A stretch of DNA of 64,000 bases, taken from the NCBI RefSeq assembly GCF_004010055.1, contig NZ_RQVT01000050.1, forward strand, positions 310,001-374,000. The letters are read 5' to 3'. Position numbers and translations under genes: made by a program. Below the pieces are notes generated by a model, which was not told the DNA's origin, did no database searches, and was given only the letters and a program-made list of their open reading frames with translations. Positions 45,939-55,989 of the stretch are shown piece after piece; position 1 is the stretch's first letter, and each line of letters opens with the position of its first letter. The stretch comes from Psychroflexus aestuariivivens. Lineage in GTDB: Bacteria > Bacteroidota > Bacteroidia > Flavobacteriales > Flavobacteriaceae.

Positions 45939-46958
45939 ATGATTCAAAACGATTTATTTCTGAAAGCGCTTAAAGGTGAAACTGTGGAAAGACCACCAGT
46001 TTGGATGATGAGACAGGCTGGTAGATATTTGCCAGACTTCATGAAATTGAAAGAAAAATACGATTTCTTCACACGTTGTAGAACACCAGAATTGGCGACA
46101 GAAATTACAGTGATGCCAATTGACCAGGTCGGCACTGATGCAGCAATATTATTCAGCGACATTCTGGTTGTACCTCAAGCCATGAATATTGAAGTGGAAA
46201 TGAAGCCAGGCGTTGGACCTTGGTTGCCAAATCCAATACGAGACAGAAAAGCCTTGGATCAGGTTGTTGTTCCTAATGTTTACGAAGAATTAGGTTACGT
46301 TTACGATGCCATAAAAATGACTAAGCAAGAGCTTAATAATCGCGTTCCGCTCATTGGATTTGCTGGTTCACCGTGGACGATATTTTGTTACTGCGTACAA
46401 GGTCAGGGTTCTAAAAATTTTGATAAAGCGAAAGAGTTTTGTTTTACTGAACCAGAAATGGCACACGAATTACTTCAAAAAATCACTGACACTACGATTG
46501 CATATTTGAAAGGAAAAGTTGAAGCTGGAGTAGATGCTGTTCAAGTTTTTGATTCTTGGGGCGGGATGTTGTCCCCATCAGATTACCAAGAGTTTTCTTG
46601 GCAATATATGCAGCAAATTATAGATGCGTTGAAAGCTGAAATTCCAGTCATTGCTTTTGGTAAAGGTTGTTGGTTTGCATTGGATGTAATGGCCAAATCT
46701 GGCGCTTCTGCACTTGGAGTAGACTGGACATGTTCACCAAGAAATGCAAGATATTTAAGCGGTGCAAAGATTACTTTGCAAGGGAATTTTGACCCGTCAA
46801 GATTGTTTTCGCCACCAAAAGAAATAAAAAGAATGGTGCATCAAATGATTGATGAATTTGGTAAAGACAAATACATCGTGAATTTAGGTCATGGCATTCT
46901 GCCTAATATTCCTGTAGACAACGCAAAAGCATTTGTGGATGCTGTAAAATCGTATTAA
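45939..46958 (+). CDS. hemE: Uroporphyrinogen decarboxylase
   Basis: It removes four acetate carboxyls from uroporphyrinogen III to give coproporphyrinogen III. The 339-residue protein has the signature [17 protein letters not shown] at 18-34, plus [24 protein letters not shown] and [10 protein letters not shown] near the C-terminus. All are standard for HemE and length is normal. It is the last plus-strand gene of the heme run and is closed by a terminator. Confidence 0.97.
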   Translation: MIQNDLFLKALKGETVERPPVWMMRQAGRYLPDFMKLKEKYDFFTRCRTPELATEITVMPIDQVGTDAAILFSDILVVPQAMNIEVEMKPGVGPWLPNPIRDRKALDQVVVPNVYEELGYVYDAIKMTKQELNNRVPLIGFAGSPWTIFCYCVQGQGSKNFDKAKEFCFTEPEMAHELLQKITDTTIAYLKGKVEAGVDAVQVFDSWGGMLSPSDYQEFSWQYMQQIIDALKAEIPVIAFGKGCWFALDVMAKSGASALGVDWTCSPRNARYLSGAKITLQGNFDPSRLFSPPKEIKRMVHQMIDEFGKDKYIVNLGHGILPNIPVDNAKAFVDAVKSY

Positions 46959-46974
46959 AATTAAATAAAAAAAA

Positions 46975-47009
46975 GCCTGCAAAAATTTAAATTTTGCAGT
47001 CTTTTTTTC
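46975..47009 (+). terminator. Rho-independent terminator after hemE
   Basis: CTGCAAAA (46977-46984) pairs with TTTTGCAG (46992-46999) around a short AT loop, followed by seven Ts. It starts about 17 bases after the hemE stop. Confidence 0.85.
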
Positions 47010-47147
47010 TAAACATTCGTATGCTAAGATATTTTAAAAATTAAGTTGCACCCTAATGGTTCTGTTTTTTTGAATAATTCAATCAACCTCAGCAGAATTG
47101 ACTTCGAACGTCTATCTCTATAAATTCTTTGAAGTGCATTATAGCAA

Positions 47148-47810
47148 TTATTTTAAGGTGATTGTCTGTTTTATAGATCCACATTTCAACATCTTGCTGC
47201 CGAAGAGTGGATTTTTTACTTCTTTATTTTCACTTAACCAAGCCCCACCTTCATTATTATTATACATTTGACAATATTGTTGGTAAAGCATTCTGTCTGA
47301 ACCTGTAATCTTTAATAAATTTTTCATGTCGGCGTTTATCTTAGCAAAATGTTTTCTTTGTTCAGCTATGTCGGATTCAGAAATATGCTGTGCATGATTT
47401 TTCATAACGTCAAGAATTTCTTTTACTTCTTTTTGTTCTGATTCTTCAATTTTACTGAAATTAAAGTTAGCTATAGAATTTATAAAACTTTTGCCCGCTT
47501 TTTGTGCTGAATCATTATCATCATTTACCAACGCAGACTTAATTTTTAAATAGTCTTCAATTAAAGAAGATGCTATTTCGCTTTCTTTAACCGTTAGATC
47601 AGACTTCTCAATCATGCTATTATTTGCTTCCTTCATCATTTTATCGTCGTGATTCATATGTTCGTCCGTCATATTTTCGTCATGCATTTCTTGTTCCTGA
47701 TGGTTTTCAGCTTCACCATTTTCCTCTTTTTTCTTGTCCACACAAGAAGTTAGTAAAACCATTAGTCCGATTAGGACTGTTCTCGATAAGCTTACATTTA
47801 GATTTTTCAT
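47148..47810 (-). CDS. DUF3347 lipoprotein with Met/His-rich linker
   Basis: A 220-residue protein starting at ATG 47810, which places a lipoprotein signal (LLTSC, Cys23) at the N-terminus. The open frame upstream to 47945 only overlaps the previous gene. Residues about 35-68 are rich in Met, His, Asp and Glu and could bind metal ions. The rest is a DUF3347 domain, IEDYLKIKSALVNDDNDSAQ to NPLFGSKMLKCGSI, closely like the C-terminus of the adaptor encoded upstream. It is the last gene of the metal efflux operon and may act as a periplasmic metal chaperone (inference). Confidence 0.82.
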   Translation of the reverse strand: MKNLNVSLSRTVLIGLMVLLTSCVDKKKEENGEAENHQEQEMHDENMTDEHMNHDDKMMKEANNSMIEKSDLTVKESEIASSLIEDYLKIKSALVNDDNDSAQKAGKSFINSIANFNFSKIEESEQKEVKEILDVMKNHAQHISESDIAEQRKHFAKINADMKNLLKITGSDRMLYQQYCQMYNNNEGGAWLSENKEVKNPLFGSKMLKCGSIKQTITLK

Positions 47811-47857
47811 TTTTTGAATTTTAAATTTATATTTAGTGATTTTTATTTTCGAATTTG

Positions 47858-49486
47858 CTATTGTATAGAATCTATAACGCTGCCGCATTTCAGCATAGAA
47901 GCGCCAAAATAGGGGTTTCGGATTTCTTCTGAATAACTTAGCCAATCTGCTCCAGAATTATTGTCTGCCATTGGGCAATTCTGGATGTAAATGATTTTTG
48001 GCAAGTCTTCTGTTTTTCGGGTTAACTGAATCATTATTTCTGAAATACGCTGAAATTCGTCTCTTAATTCTTCAATATTTTCAATGTTGTTTTCAAGGCT
48101 TATTTTCAGATTCTTTACCGATAAGTTTTGCTTTAATTTTTCAAAACTTTGTTTAGCTTTTTCAAAATCATCATTGACTAAATTATTTTTCATTTCAAAA
48201 TACGGAGATAAAACTTCTTCAATATTTGAAATTTCAATATCAGAGGCTTTTATATCAATTTTTTCTTGCAATTTATCAGGATTCATCATGCTTGGCTTAT
48301 CAGAAAGTTGTGCTTCAGAATCGATGCTGAAAGCGCCATGTGTCACAATTTCATCTCCAGACGCTAAACCTGAAAGAATTTCAATATATTCTGAAGTCGA
48401 ATTGCCGACTTCTACGATTTTCATTTTGAAATAAACACCGTTTTCATTTTCTAATTGCTTGTAAACGACAGAACGTTTGCCTGTCCAAAGCACTGCTGAT
48501 TTTGGAACCATCAGTTTTTCATTTTTTTCTTGTTCTGAACCTTTTAAAGTGGCGGTTATAAAAATTCCTGGTTTCAAACCGATATTTTGATTATCGATGA
48601 CCACTCGAGCTTTTGCAGAACGCGAATCATCGTTTAAAATTGGAGAAATGAAAGTGACTTTACCAGAAATATTTTCATTTGATTTGGTGGTCATTTCAAC
48701 TTTATCGCCAACTTCAATTTTGTTAAGATCACTTTCATAAATATCTAAAACGGCCCAAAGAGTAGATAAATCGGCGATACTCATTAGTATTTGGTCAGTT
48801 TTTAAATTATCACCTTCTTCAACCTTCAATTCAGTAATAACTCCAGATTTAGTGGCTCTCAATTTCAATTTAGAATTTTCAATATTCTGAATGTCTTCTA
48901 GAGTTAAACCATAATTTTGAATTTTTTGCTTTACTTTTTTCAATAAACGTTCATCAGCCTGGCGCTTTGCCAAATCCAATTCGCTTTTCAAAACTTGGAT
49001 ATCTGGTGCATAAAGTTCTGCAATCACTTGGCCTTTTTCGATTTTTTCGCCTTCTTCACTCACGTATAGTTTTTCAATTCTAGCCTCATAATTGGCAGAA
49101 ATAGAATGTGTTTTGTCTTGATTTATTTCCAGACGACCAGACAAATTCAAGGAAGGATTGTTGTTTTTACTGCCCACAATCATAGTTTCTACCTGAGCTA
49201 GTTTCCGAGCAGTCTTGCTCATTTTGATAGCGTCCGGATCTATGGTTTTCTCCATTTGATTTGCTGGAATCAAATCCATTCCGCAGATTGGACAATCGCC
49301 AGGTTCGTCTTTGCGTATTTGTGGATGCATAGAGCAAGTCCAAGTTGAATTATCGCCCAGCTCGTGAGAATGTTCTTCTGGCTTGGAAGTATTTTGTGAT
49401 TCCGAAGTAAATAAAGTAGCGCCGAGAATAATGCCGAAAATCAAAATAATTGCGGCAATTATATATGTTTTGAATTTATTTTTCAT
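47858..49486 (-). CDS. CusB-type RND periplasmic adaptor with heavy-metal-binding and DUF3347 domains
   Basis: A 542-residue adaptor linking the inner-membrane pump to the outer-membrane channel. It has an N-terminal membrane anchor (7-25), then a heavy-metal-binding domain with WTCSMHP and DCPICGMDL (49-72). HlyD-like barrel-sandwich and beta-barrel domains follow (about 110-400) and include ATKSGVITELKVEEGD. A C-terminal DUF3347 region (about 420-540) has the conserved CPM and MLKCG. The metal is probably copper or silver. It precedes the DUF3347 lipoprotein and follows the permease gene by 11 bases. Confidence 0.92.
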   Translation of the reverse strand: MKNKFKTYIIAAIILIFGIILGATLFTSESQNTSKPEEHSHELGDNSTWTCSMHPQIRKDEPGDCPICGMDLIPANQMEKTIDPDAIKMSKTARKLAQVETMIVGSKNNNPSLNLSGRLEINQDKTHSISANYEARIEKLYVSEEGEKIEKGQVIAELYAPDIQVLKSELDLAKRQADERLLKKVKQKIQNYGLTLEDIQNIENSKLKLRATKSGVITELKVEEGDNLKTDQILMSIADLSTLWAVLDIYESDLNKIEVGDKVEMTTKSNENISGKVTFISPILNDDSRSAKARVVIDNQNIGLKPGIFITATLKGSEQEKNEKLMVPKSAVLWTGKRSVVYKQLENENGVYFKMKIVEVGNSTSEYIEILSGLASGDEIVTHGAFSIDSEAQLSDKPSMMNPDKLQEKIDIKASDIEISNIEEVLSPYFEMKNNLVNDDFEKAKQSFEKLKQNLSVKNLKISLENNIENIEELRDEFQRISEIMIQLTRKTEDLPKIIYIQNCPMADNNSGADWLSYSEEIRNPYFGASMLKCGSVIDSIQ

Positions 49487-49497
49487 TTTGAACTATT

Positions 49498-50730
49498 TTA
49501 ATAATTGAATATGTATTTGACTAAGATTCCACCAGCTAACCAGAGGTAACTTACGAAAGCGAGATACTTTAAAATTTTCTCCAGAAGTGGGCTTTTAGGT
49601 GCCATTTCTTTCATATAAGAAATATCTTTCTTTTTAGAATAAAAACCGAGGTAAATCAAAATTCCTGAAACAACTAAGAAACCAATATTTAGAAAAAAAG
49701 TATAATCTATTTGAAAATGGTCTTGTTTTGAAATATTGTTTGATGAAAAATCTGGAATTAAATTAAATAAGTCAAAACTATAGTGAAGCATAAGTGAGGT
49801 TAAGATTAGCGCTGTAAATAATAAAAAAAGTATAAAAAGCGACATTTTCCAGCCATAGTATTTCGCATTTATTCTTAATACTGGAAACACCACCAAATCG
49901 CTGAATATAAAAGCCATGACTCCTGCAAAACTGACTCCTTTTCCGAAAAGCAAAGCTGCTAAAGGAATATTCCCCATCGAACCAATAAATGTTATAAAAG
50001 CTGCGAAAGGACCAATTATAGCGTGCTCTAAGAGTGTAAAAAATCCAAAAGAAGTTTGACCGCTTCCAGTGTTTATGAATAATGTTTGAAAAAAAGAATC
50101 TGGCACAAAGGCTGAAATAATTCCAGCAATGGTAAAACCGATAGTGACATCTTTCCATACCATTTTCCACTCCATACCATATTGTTTCCCGATTTTCACC
50201 CAATTGGTTTTATTCTGAATTTTTTCTGAAATAGGAGTTGAATCTACTTTTTCTTTCTCAGAATCGCCAAGTTTTTGCCTTGCTTTAGAAATTATTGATT
50301 TGGGATTTATTAAACCGATTAATGCCCATGCGATAAGAATCAATAGCAAACCGCCAACATATTCACCAACTACAAATTGCCAACCTAAGAATATAGAAAT
50401 AACGATTCCGAGTTCTATCACCAAGTTTGTAGAAGCTAGAAGAAATGCCATTGAAGAGATAAAACTCGCTCCTTTTTTGAACAGAGATTTTGTTGTAGCT
50501 AAAGCTGAAAAACTACAAGAACTGCTAATGAAGCCAAAGAAAGTTCCAAAAAGTACGGATTTCATATCCGATTTTCCCATGGTTTTTTGCATGTTTTTTT
50601 TGGTGACAAGCACTTGTATCATACTACTAAGCGCATAACCGAGTATAAATGCCCAAAGTGCCATCCAAAAAAAACCTAGTGCAGTATTTGCTGCATTCCC
50701 CCAATTTTCTAAAAAATTTTCTAAATTCAT
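49498..50730 (-). CDS. DUF318/ArsP-like permease
   Basis: A 410-residue membrane protein with about ten helices, in two halves joined by a charged loop near residues 155-185. GTFFGFISSSCSFSALATTK and MAFLLASTNLVIELGIVI are the conserved core of the YraQ/ArsP permease group, including the cysteine after SSS. ArsP exports organoarsenicals; substrates of other members are unclear. Its presence between the outer-membrane factor and the adaptor suggests it also handles metal or metalloid. Its start overlaps the end of the TolC-like gene by 4 bases. Confidence 0.85.
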   Translation of the reverse strand: MNLENFLENWGNAANTALGFFWMALWAFILGYALSSMIQVLVTKKNMQKTMGKSDMKSVLFGTFFGFISSSCSFSALATTKSLFKKGASFISSMAFLLASTNLVIELGIVISIFLGWQFVVGEYVGGLLLILIAWALIGLINPKSIISKARQKLGDSEKEKVDSTPISEKIQNKTNWVKIGKQYGMEWKMVWKDVTIGFTIAGIISAFVPDSFFQTLFINTGSGQTSFGFFTLLEHAIIGPFAAFITFIGSMGNIPLAALLFGKGVSFAGVMAFIFSDLVVFPVLRINAKYYGWKMSLFILFLLFTALILTSLMLHYSFDLFNLIPDFSSNNISKQDHFQIDYTFFLNIGFLVVSGILIYLGFYSKKKDISYMKEMAPKSPLLEKILKYLAFVSYLWLAGGILVKYIFNY

Positions 50731-51995
50731 GGTAGTAGATTTGAAGTTAAATATCTCAAAGTTTGATTTATCTTTTGAAGTTCAGCTAAAGTTTTTATGC
50801 GTTGTTTTTTATAAATAAGTTGCTTTTCGTAAAGGCGTAAAACTTCTTCTATTTCCATATTAGCATTGGCTAAAGCAGCTTCGGAAAGTTCTAAAATATC
50901 TTCTAAAGTTGTAATTTGTTGGTTATACAAATCCAGTAAATTATTTAGTTCGTTTTGCTTATAACGGCTAATTTGGATTTCATTTTCTAACAGATTTCGT
51001 TCATTTTCTAATTGAAAATCAACAGATTTTCCTTGAAGCGTAATAAGCTTTTCTCTGGATTTATTTTTCTTACCGAAAATTGGTAAACTTACTGAAAGCA
51101 TTGGCATAATTGCATCTTGCCCAGCATCAGCATTCATAACATTTCTGTTTTGAATTATGGCATAGTCCAAACCAAATCCAAATTGTGGCATGTTTTGTTT
51201 TTTGACTAATTCTGCTTCCGCTAAATTCGATTCTTTTAATCTTTGGATTGCTTGAAGACGTGGATGATTTTCTGAAACAGAATCAGCTTCAAACATTAAA
51301 TCTTGTTCTAGAACCAGTTCAGGATTCGTGATTTCAATAGGAGTTTTTAATTGTCGATTCAATATTGAATTGAGTTTAGAAACTTGTGCCTTTTCTTGGT
51401 CTTTTATAACTTGAATTGCTGTTTTTTGATCATCGATTTCAAGATCAATTCTTAACACATCGACCAATTTGGCCTGATCGTTTTCATATTGAACTTCAAT
51501 CATAGATTTTAAATCATCCAAGACTTTCAATTGTTGCTGCTCAATTTTTTCTAAAGAACGCAATACCGAAATGTCATAATATTGCTTGGCAACTTGAAGG
51601 AACAATTTCATTTTTTGATTTTGAAATTTTTCATATTCAAATTCAGCTTTCTTTGTTGCAACATCACCTTTAGCTTTGAAAGTGCCAAACCAAGGCAATT
51701 TTTGACTCAACGAAAATCTTGCAATTTGCGGTCCAACTCGGGTTTCTATCGGACTTATGAAATATCCAAAACTCAGATTTGGATCTTGCCAAGATTTAGC
51801 TTGTGTTACTTCTTCTAATTTTGCTTCGAAAGCTTTATACTGCGCTTTCAATTCCAAATTGTTTTCAGCTGCTAAAACTTGAAAATCTTCTAAACTTTGT
51901 GCTTTGCTTTCATTAGCTAAGAAAAATATTATGGTCAGAGCAAACAGTTTGAAATGAGCTAGAAAAATTTTCTTTATGTTGAATATTTTGTTCAT
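50727..51995 (-). CDS. TolC family outer membrane efflux protein (CusC-like)
   Basis: A 422-residue outer membrane channel with a signal sequence at residues 12-32 and two repeats of long helices (about 40-220 and 240-410). PRLQAIQRLKESNLAEAELV begins the second repeat. The coiled-coil segments are rich in Gln, Lys and Glu, as in the OEP family. It forms the outer part of the tripartite pump with the adaptor and RND protein of the same operon. It starts 3 bases after the RND gene stop. Confidence 0.9.
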   Translation of the reverse strand: MNKIFNIKKIFLAHFKLFALTIIFFLANESKAQSLEDFQVLAAENNLELKAQYKAFEAKLEEVTQAKSWQDPNLSFGYFISPIETRVGPQIARFSLSQKLPWFGTFKAKGDVATKKAEFEYEKFQNQKMKLFLQVAKQYYDISVLRSLEKIEQQQLKVLDDLKSMIEVQYENDQAKLVDVLRIDLEIDDQKTAIQVIKDQEKAQVSKLNSILNRQLKTPIEITNPELVLEQDLMFEADSVSENHPRLQAIQRLKESNLAEAELVKKQNMPQFGFGLDYAIIQNRNVMNADAGQDAIMPMLSVSLPIFGKKNKSREKLITLQGKSVDFQLENERNLLENEIQISRYKQNELNNLLDLYNQQITTLEDILELSEAALANANMEIEEVLRLYEKQLIYKKQRIKTLAELQKINQTLRYLTSNLLP

Positions 51996-51998
51996 TTT

Positions 51999-54900
51999 TT
52001 AATATTTTAATTCAGAATTATTTTTCAATTTTTGTCCAAATACAAGGTAAAATAATACCGGTAATAAAAAATAAGTCAAACTCGCCATCAGCATTCCGCC
52101 AAAAGCAGGAATTGCCATAGGCACCATGATGTCAGAGCCTTTTCCTGTTGAAGACAACACGGGTAAGAGTGCGATAATTGTTGTAACTGAAGTCATAACT
52201 GCTGGTCGAATTCTTTTGAGTCCTCCGTCCATAACTGCTTCGTAGAGCTCGGATTTTGTTTGGGTAGGATTTTTCTTTAATGATTGTTTTAAATAAGTCG
52301 CCATCAGAACGGCGTCGTCGGTAGCAATGCCGAATAGAGCAATAAAACCAACCCAAACGGCAACACTCAAATTGATGGTTTTCAATTGAAAAATATCCCG
52401 AAAGTTGTCGCCAAACCAACTGAAATTCATGAACCAATCTTGGCCATAAAACCAAATCATGATAAAACCACCGCTAAATGCCAAGGCAATGGAAGAAAAC
52501 ACCATAAAGCTTACACTAACAGACTTGAATTGAAAATATAAAATCAAGAAAATAACTACCATAACAACTGGTATAATCATGGATAAGCGTTTTTCTGAAC
52601 GGACTTGATTTTCGAAACTTCCAGCAAATCTGTAACTTACTCCGCTAGGGACTTTCAAATCTTTTTTTTCAATTTCAGAAGAAATAGCGTCTCTGGCAGC
52701 CTCCACAGCAGTAACTTCTGCTACACCCTCGGCACGATCAAAAAGAACGTATGAGTTTAAAAATGTATTTTCTCTTTTTATCATTTGTGGTCCTCGATGA
52801 TATTCAATATCTACAATTTCTCCTAAAGGAATTTGTGTTCCAGAAGAAGTTGAAATCAACATATTTTCAATTGCATTTGGCGTGTTTCTCAATTCTCGAG
52901 GATAGCGAACTCGTACAGGGTAACGCTCACGACCTTCCACAGTTTGAGTTAAACTTTCTCCACCTATTGCCGTGGAAATATAACTTTGAACATCATTGAC
53001 ATTCAAGCCATATCTCGCCATATTTTTTCGATTCAGATTTAGGTGTAAATAAGGTTTTGCCACCACTCGATCGGCAAAAACCGCTTGACTTTTTACGCTA
53101 GGAACTTGTTTCAAAATATCTTCCAACTTTTTCCCAAAACCTTCTATAGTTTCTAGGTCTGGGCCAGAAACTTTGATACCCATTGGCGCGCGCATGCCAG
53201 TTTGAAGCATGATTTGTCGTGTTTCTATAGGCTGAAGTTTTGGCGCAGAAGTTATACCAGGAATTTTTGTGACTTTTGCAATTTCATTCCAGATATCGTC
53301 TGGAGATTCTATGTGTTGACGCCAGTTTCTAAAGTAATTTCCATTTTCATTTTTGATTAAAAAAGGCTCGAAATCATTTTCAATTTCATATAAAATTTCA
53401 TTTTGAATTTGATCTGGAAACACTTGGTTAGAATTATTTTGAAATGCAAAAGTTTGATTATCGAACCAAATTATATCTTCAGAGCTTTTGGTTATTTCAA
53501 TTTGATTATCCTGAATTTTTAAACCTTTCACTTTGAAAAGTCCACTCTCATCAACTTCAAAAGCTTGTTGTTGACCTTCAGCATTCAAAATAAATTCTGA
53601 CTTATATGTTATAAGGTTTTCGAACATAGAAATTGGCGCGGGGTCAATTGCAGATTCTACTCGACCTAATTTCCCTACAACAACTTCAACTTCTGGTATT
53701 TGCTTGACCAAAATATCCATTTGTTGAAGTTTTTCTTTGTTGAATTCAATTCCAGAATGTGTCATGCTGGTAGGCATCAAAATGAAACTTCCTTCGTCCA
53801 AACTTGGCATAAATTCTTTGCCAATACCAGGGAAATTTTCATCCATAGTATTCCAAAGCCTAGTATTTTCTATAGAAAAACCAAGACTATTAGAGATTGC
53901 TTTGGACCAATGAAATGTTTTGGAAAATCCTAACCATATAGTGATTCCTAAAAGGATAAATATTGATGGAATGACCAAAAATGTTTTGACATTATTCAAA
54001 AATATTTTTAAAATTTGGGCGTAGTATTTTTCTAATAAAAGATAGAATCCTAGAATAACACCGACTAAAACACCTACGAAGACTAGATTGGATAAGAAAT
54101 GCTGTTGAGGTCCTAAAGGCAGCCAAAACTTGTTGAGTAAAATTAAAATTCCTAAAACTAATACGTAAAAATGAAGATTTTTGAACTGAAATTTTTTAAT
54201 ACGAGTTTGATAAGATAAGAAGTAAGTTAAACTATAAACTAATATAAAAAAGCCTAACCAAAATTCATAAAAAATAGTCCAAAAGCCAATAACAGCAAGC
54301 AAAACATTAAGGAAATATGAAGTTTTGGCTTTATTGATTTTTATTCTGAAAAAGACATAAATCAAACTTGGGAGTATCAGCACTGTAACTAAAAATGCTG
54401 CGACAAGTGCAAATGTTTTGGTGTAAGCTAAAGGAATAAATAGTTTTCCTTCGGCGGCTTCCAATGCAAAAACTGGCATGAAACTAATAACCGTTGTAAG
54501 TACTGCCGTCAAAATTGCCGAACTTACTTCAGCTGAACCGTTATAGATATTTTTGAAAAGTGAATTTTCTGGAGATTTTTCAAACTTCTTTAGGACGTTT
54601 TCTGAAAGAATTACAGCCAAGTCAATCATAGTTCCAATTGCAATGGCAATTCCTGATAATGCTACAATATTCGCCTGAATGTTGAAAAATTTCATGGCGA
54701 TAAAAACCAACAATACTGAAATTGGCAAAACTGCTGAAATTACAATTGAAGCCCTAATGTTGAACACAATTATAATTACCACAAGCAAAGCTATGATAAG
54801 CTGTAAACTGATGGCTTCTTCCAGAGTTCCTATGGTTTCATTAATCAATTCTGAACGGTCATAAAAAGGAACAATTTTTAGCTGACTCTCGGTTCCATCT

Positions 54901-55910
54901 GACAAAGTTTTGCTCGGTAAGCCAGGAGAAATTTCTTCAATTTTATCCTTTATATTATTGATAGCTTCCATAGGGTTGAAACCATCTCTAGCGACGACAA
55001 CACCGCCAACAACATCTGCTCCGGCACGATCTAGAACTCCGCGCCTCTGACTTGGGCCAGTTTTAATTCGTGCAACATCTTTCAGGTAAATCGGGACATT
55101 TTGGTTTTCTTCTACTACAATATTTTCAAAATCTTGCAGATTTTCTAAATATCCCAATCCTCTGACAATATATTCAACTTGATTAATTTCCAAGGTTTTA
55201 GCACCTACATCTCGATTGCTTTCTTTTACTGCTTTAGCGACTTGCATCAAAGAAATACCGTAAGATTTCAATGCTTCTGGATTTACATCAATTTGATATT
55301 CTTTGACGAATCCACCGATTGATGCTATTTCAGAAATGCCTTTAGCACTGCTTAATCCGTACTTTACATAGAAATCTTGGACACTTCTTATTTTATCTAA
55401 ATTCCAACCGCCAGTAGGTTCGTTATTTTCGTCTCTCGGTTCCAATGTGTACCAAAAAACTTGACCCAATGCAGTGGCATCTGGTCCTAAAGTAGGTTTA
55501 GCTTCAGCAGGCAGAAGTCCTTTGGGAATGGAACTGAGTTTTTCAAGAATACGAGAGCGAGACCAATAAAATTCTATATCTTCTTCGAAAATGATATAAA
55601 TACTAGAAAAGCCAAACATAGAATTGCTCCTCACAGATTCTACACCAGGTAAACCTAATAAATAGGTCGTGAGCGGATAGGTGATTTGGTCATCGATATC
55701 TTGTGGCGAACGACCAGGCCATTCTGTAAAAACAATTTGCTGATTTGCGCCAGTGTTTGGAATCGCATCTACAGGAATAGGATTTTTTGGCAAAGCATTA
55801 TTTTGCCAATCGAATGGAGAAACAATAAGTCCGCCAATAATAATACCTGAAAGTAGAATAAAACTTAACAGGCGTTGATTAAGAAAAAATTTGATAACTG
55901 TATTTAACAT
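51999..55910 (-). CDS. CusA/CzcA-type heavy-metal RND pump, enlarged
   Basis: A 1303-residue inner-membrane RND transporter using the proton gradient to export metal cations. It has the N-terminal TM1, porter motifs such as FTEWPGRSPQDIDDQITYPL and FGFSSIYIIFEEDIEF, TM4 with IGTMIDLAVILSEN carrying the heavy-metal RND Asp, and the C-terminal FGIATDDAVLMATYLK. Typical CusA is about 1040 residues. The extra length is in a hydrophobic insertion (about 530-660, several helices) and a soluble insertion (about 790-880). The frame is intact and flavobacterial homologues are often long. Confidence 0.92.
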   Translation of the reverse strand: MLNTVIKFFLNQRLLSFILLSGIIIGGLIVSPFDWQNNALPKNPIPVDAIPNTGANQQIVFTEWPGRSPQDIDDQITYPLTTYLLGLPGVESVRSNSMFGFSSIYIIFEEDIEFYWSRSRILEKLSSIPKGLLPAEAKPTLGPDATALGQVFWYTLEPRDENNEPTGGWNLDKIRSVQDFYVKYGLSSAKGISEIASIGGFVKEYQIDVNPEALKSYGISLMQVAKAVKESNRDVGAKTLEINQVEYIVRGLGYLENLQDFENIVVEENQNVPIYLKDVARIKTGPSQRRGVLDRAGADVVGGVVVARDGFNPMEAINNIKDKIEEISPGLPSKTLSDGTESQLKIVPFYDRSELINETIGTLEEAISLQLIIALLVVIIIVFNIRASIVISAVLPISVLLVFIAMKFFNIQANIVALSGIAIAIGTMIDLAVILSENVLKKFEKSPENSLFKNIYNGSAEVSSAILTAVLTTVISFMPVFALEAAEGKLFIPLAYTKTFALVAAFLVTVLILPSLIYVFFRIKINKAKTSYFLNVLLAVIGFWTIFYEFWLGFFILVYSLTYFLSYQTRIKKFQFKNLHFYVLVLGILILLNKFWLPLGPQQHFLSNLVFVGVLVGVILGFYLLLEKYYAQILKIFLNNVKTFLVIPSIFILLGITIWLGFSKTFHWSKAISNSLGFSIENTRLWNTMDENFPGIGKEFMPSLDEGSFILMPTSMTHSGIEFNKEKLQQMDILVKQIPEVEVVVGKLGRVESAIDPAPISMFENLITYKSEFILNAEGQQQAFEVDESGLFKVKGLKIQDNQIEITKSSEDIIWFDNQTFAFQNNSNQVFPDQIQNEILYEIENDFEPFLIKNENGNYFRNWRQHIESPDDIWNEIAKVTKIPGITSAPKLQPIETRQIMLQTGMRAPMGIKVSGPDLETIEGFGKKLEDILKQVPSVKSQAVFADRVVAKPYLHLNLNRKNMARYGLNVNDVQSYISTAIGGESLTQTVEGRERYPVRVRYPRELRNTPNAIENMLISTSSGTQIPLGEIVDIEYHRGPQMIKRENTFLNSYVLFDRAEGVAEVTAVEAARDAISSEIEKKDLKVPSGVSYRFAGSFENQVRSEKRLSMIIPVVMVVIFLILYFQFKSVSVSFMVFSSIALAFSGGFIMIWFYGQDWFMNFSWFGDNFRDIFQLKTINLSVAVWVGFIALFGIATDDAVLMATYLKQSLKKNPTQTKSELYEAVMDGGLKRIRPAVMTSVTTIIALLPVLSSTGKGSDIMVPMAIPAFGGMLMASLTYFLLPVLFYLVFGQKLKNNSELKY

Positions 55911-55989
55911 AAGATGTGTTTAAAACAAAAACATTAATAAAATCCTCAAAAACTAAGTCTCTGAGAGAAAAATGAATTGTTTTAAAATA

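Noticed and set aside
47811-47945. Longer start for the DUF3347 lipoprotein.
   Set aside because: It would overlap the adaptor gene by 88 bases and bury the lipoprotein signal peptide; ATG 47810 fits better.
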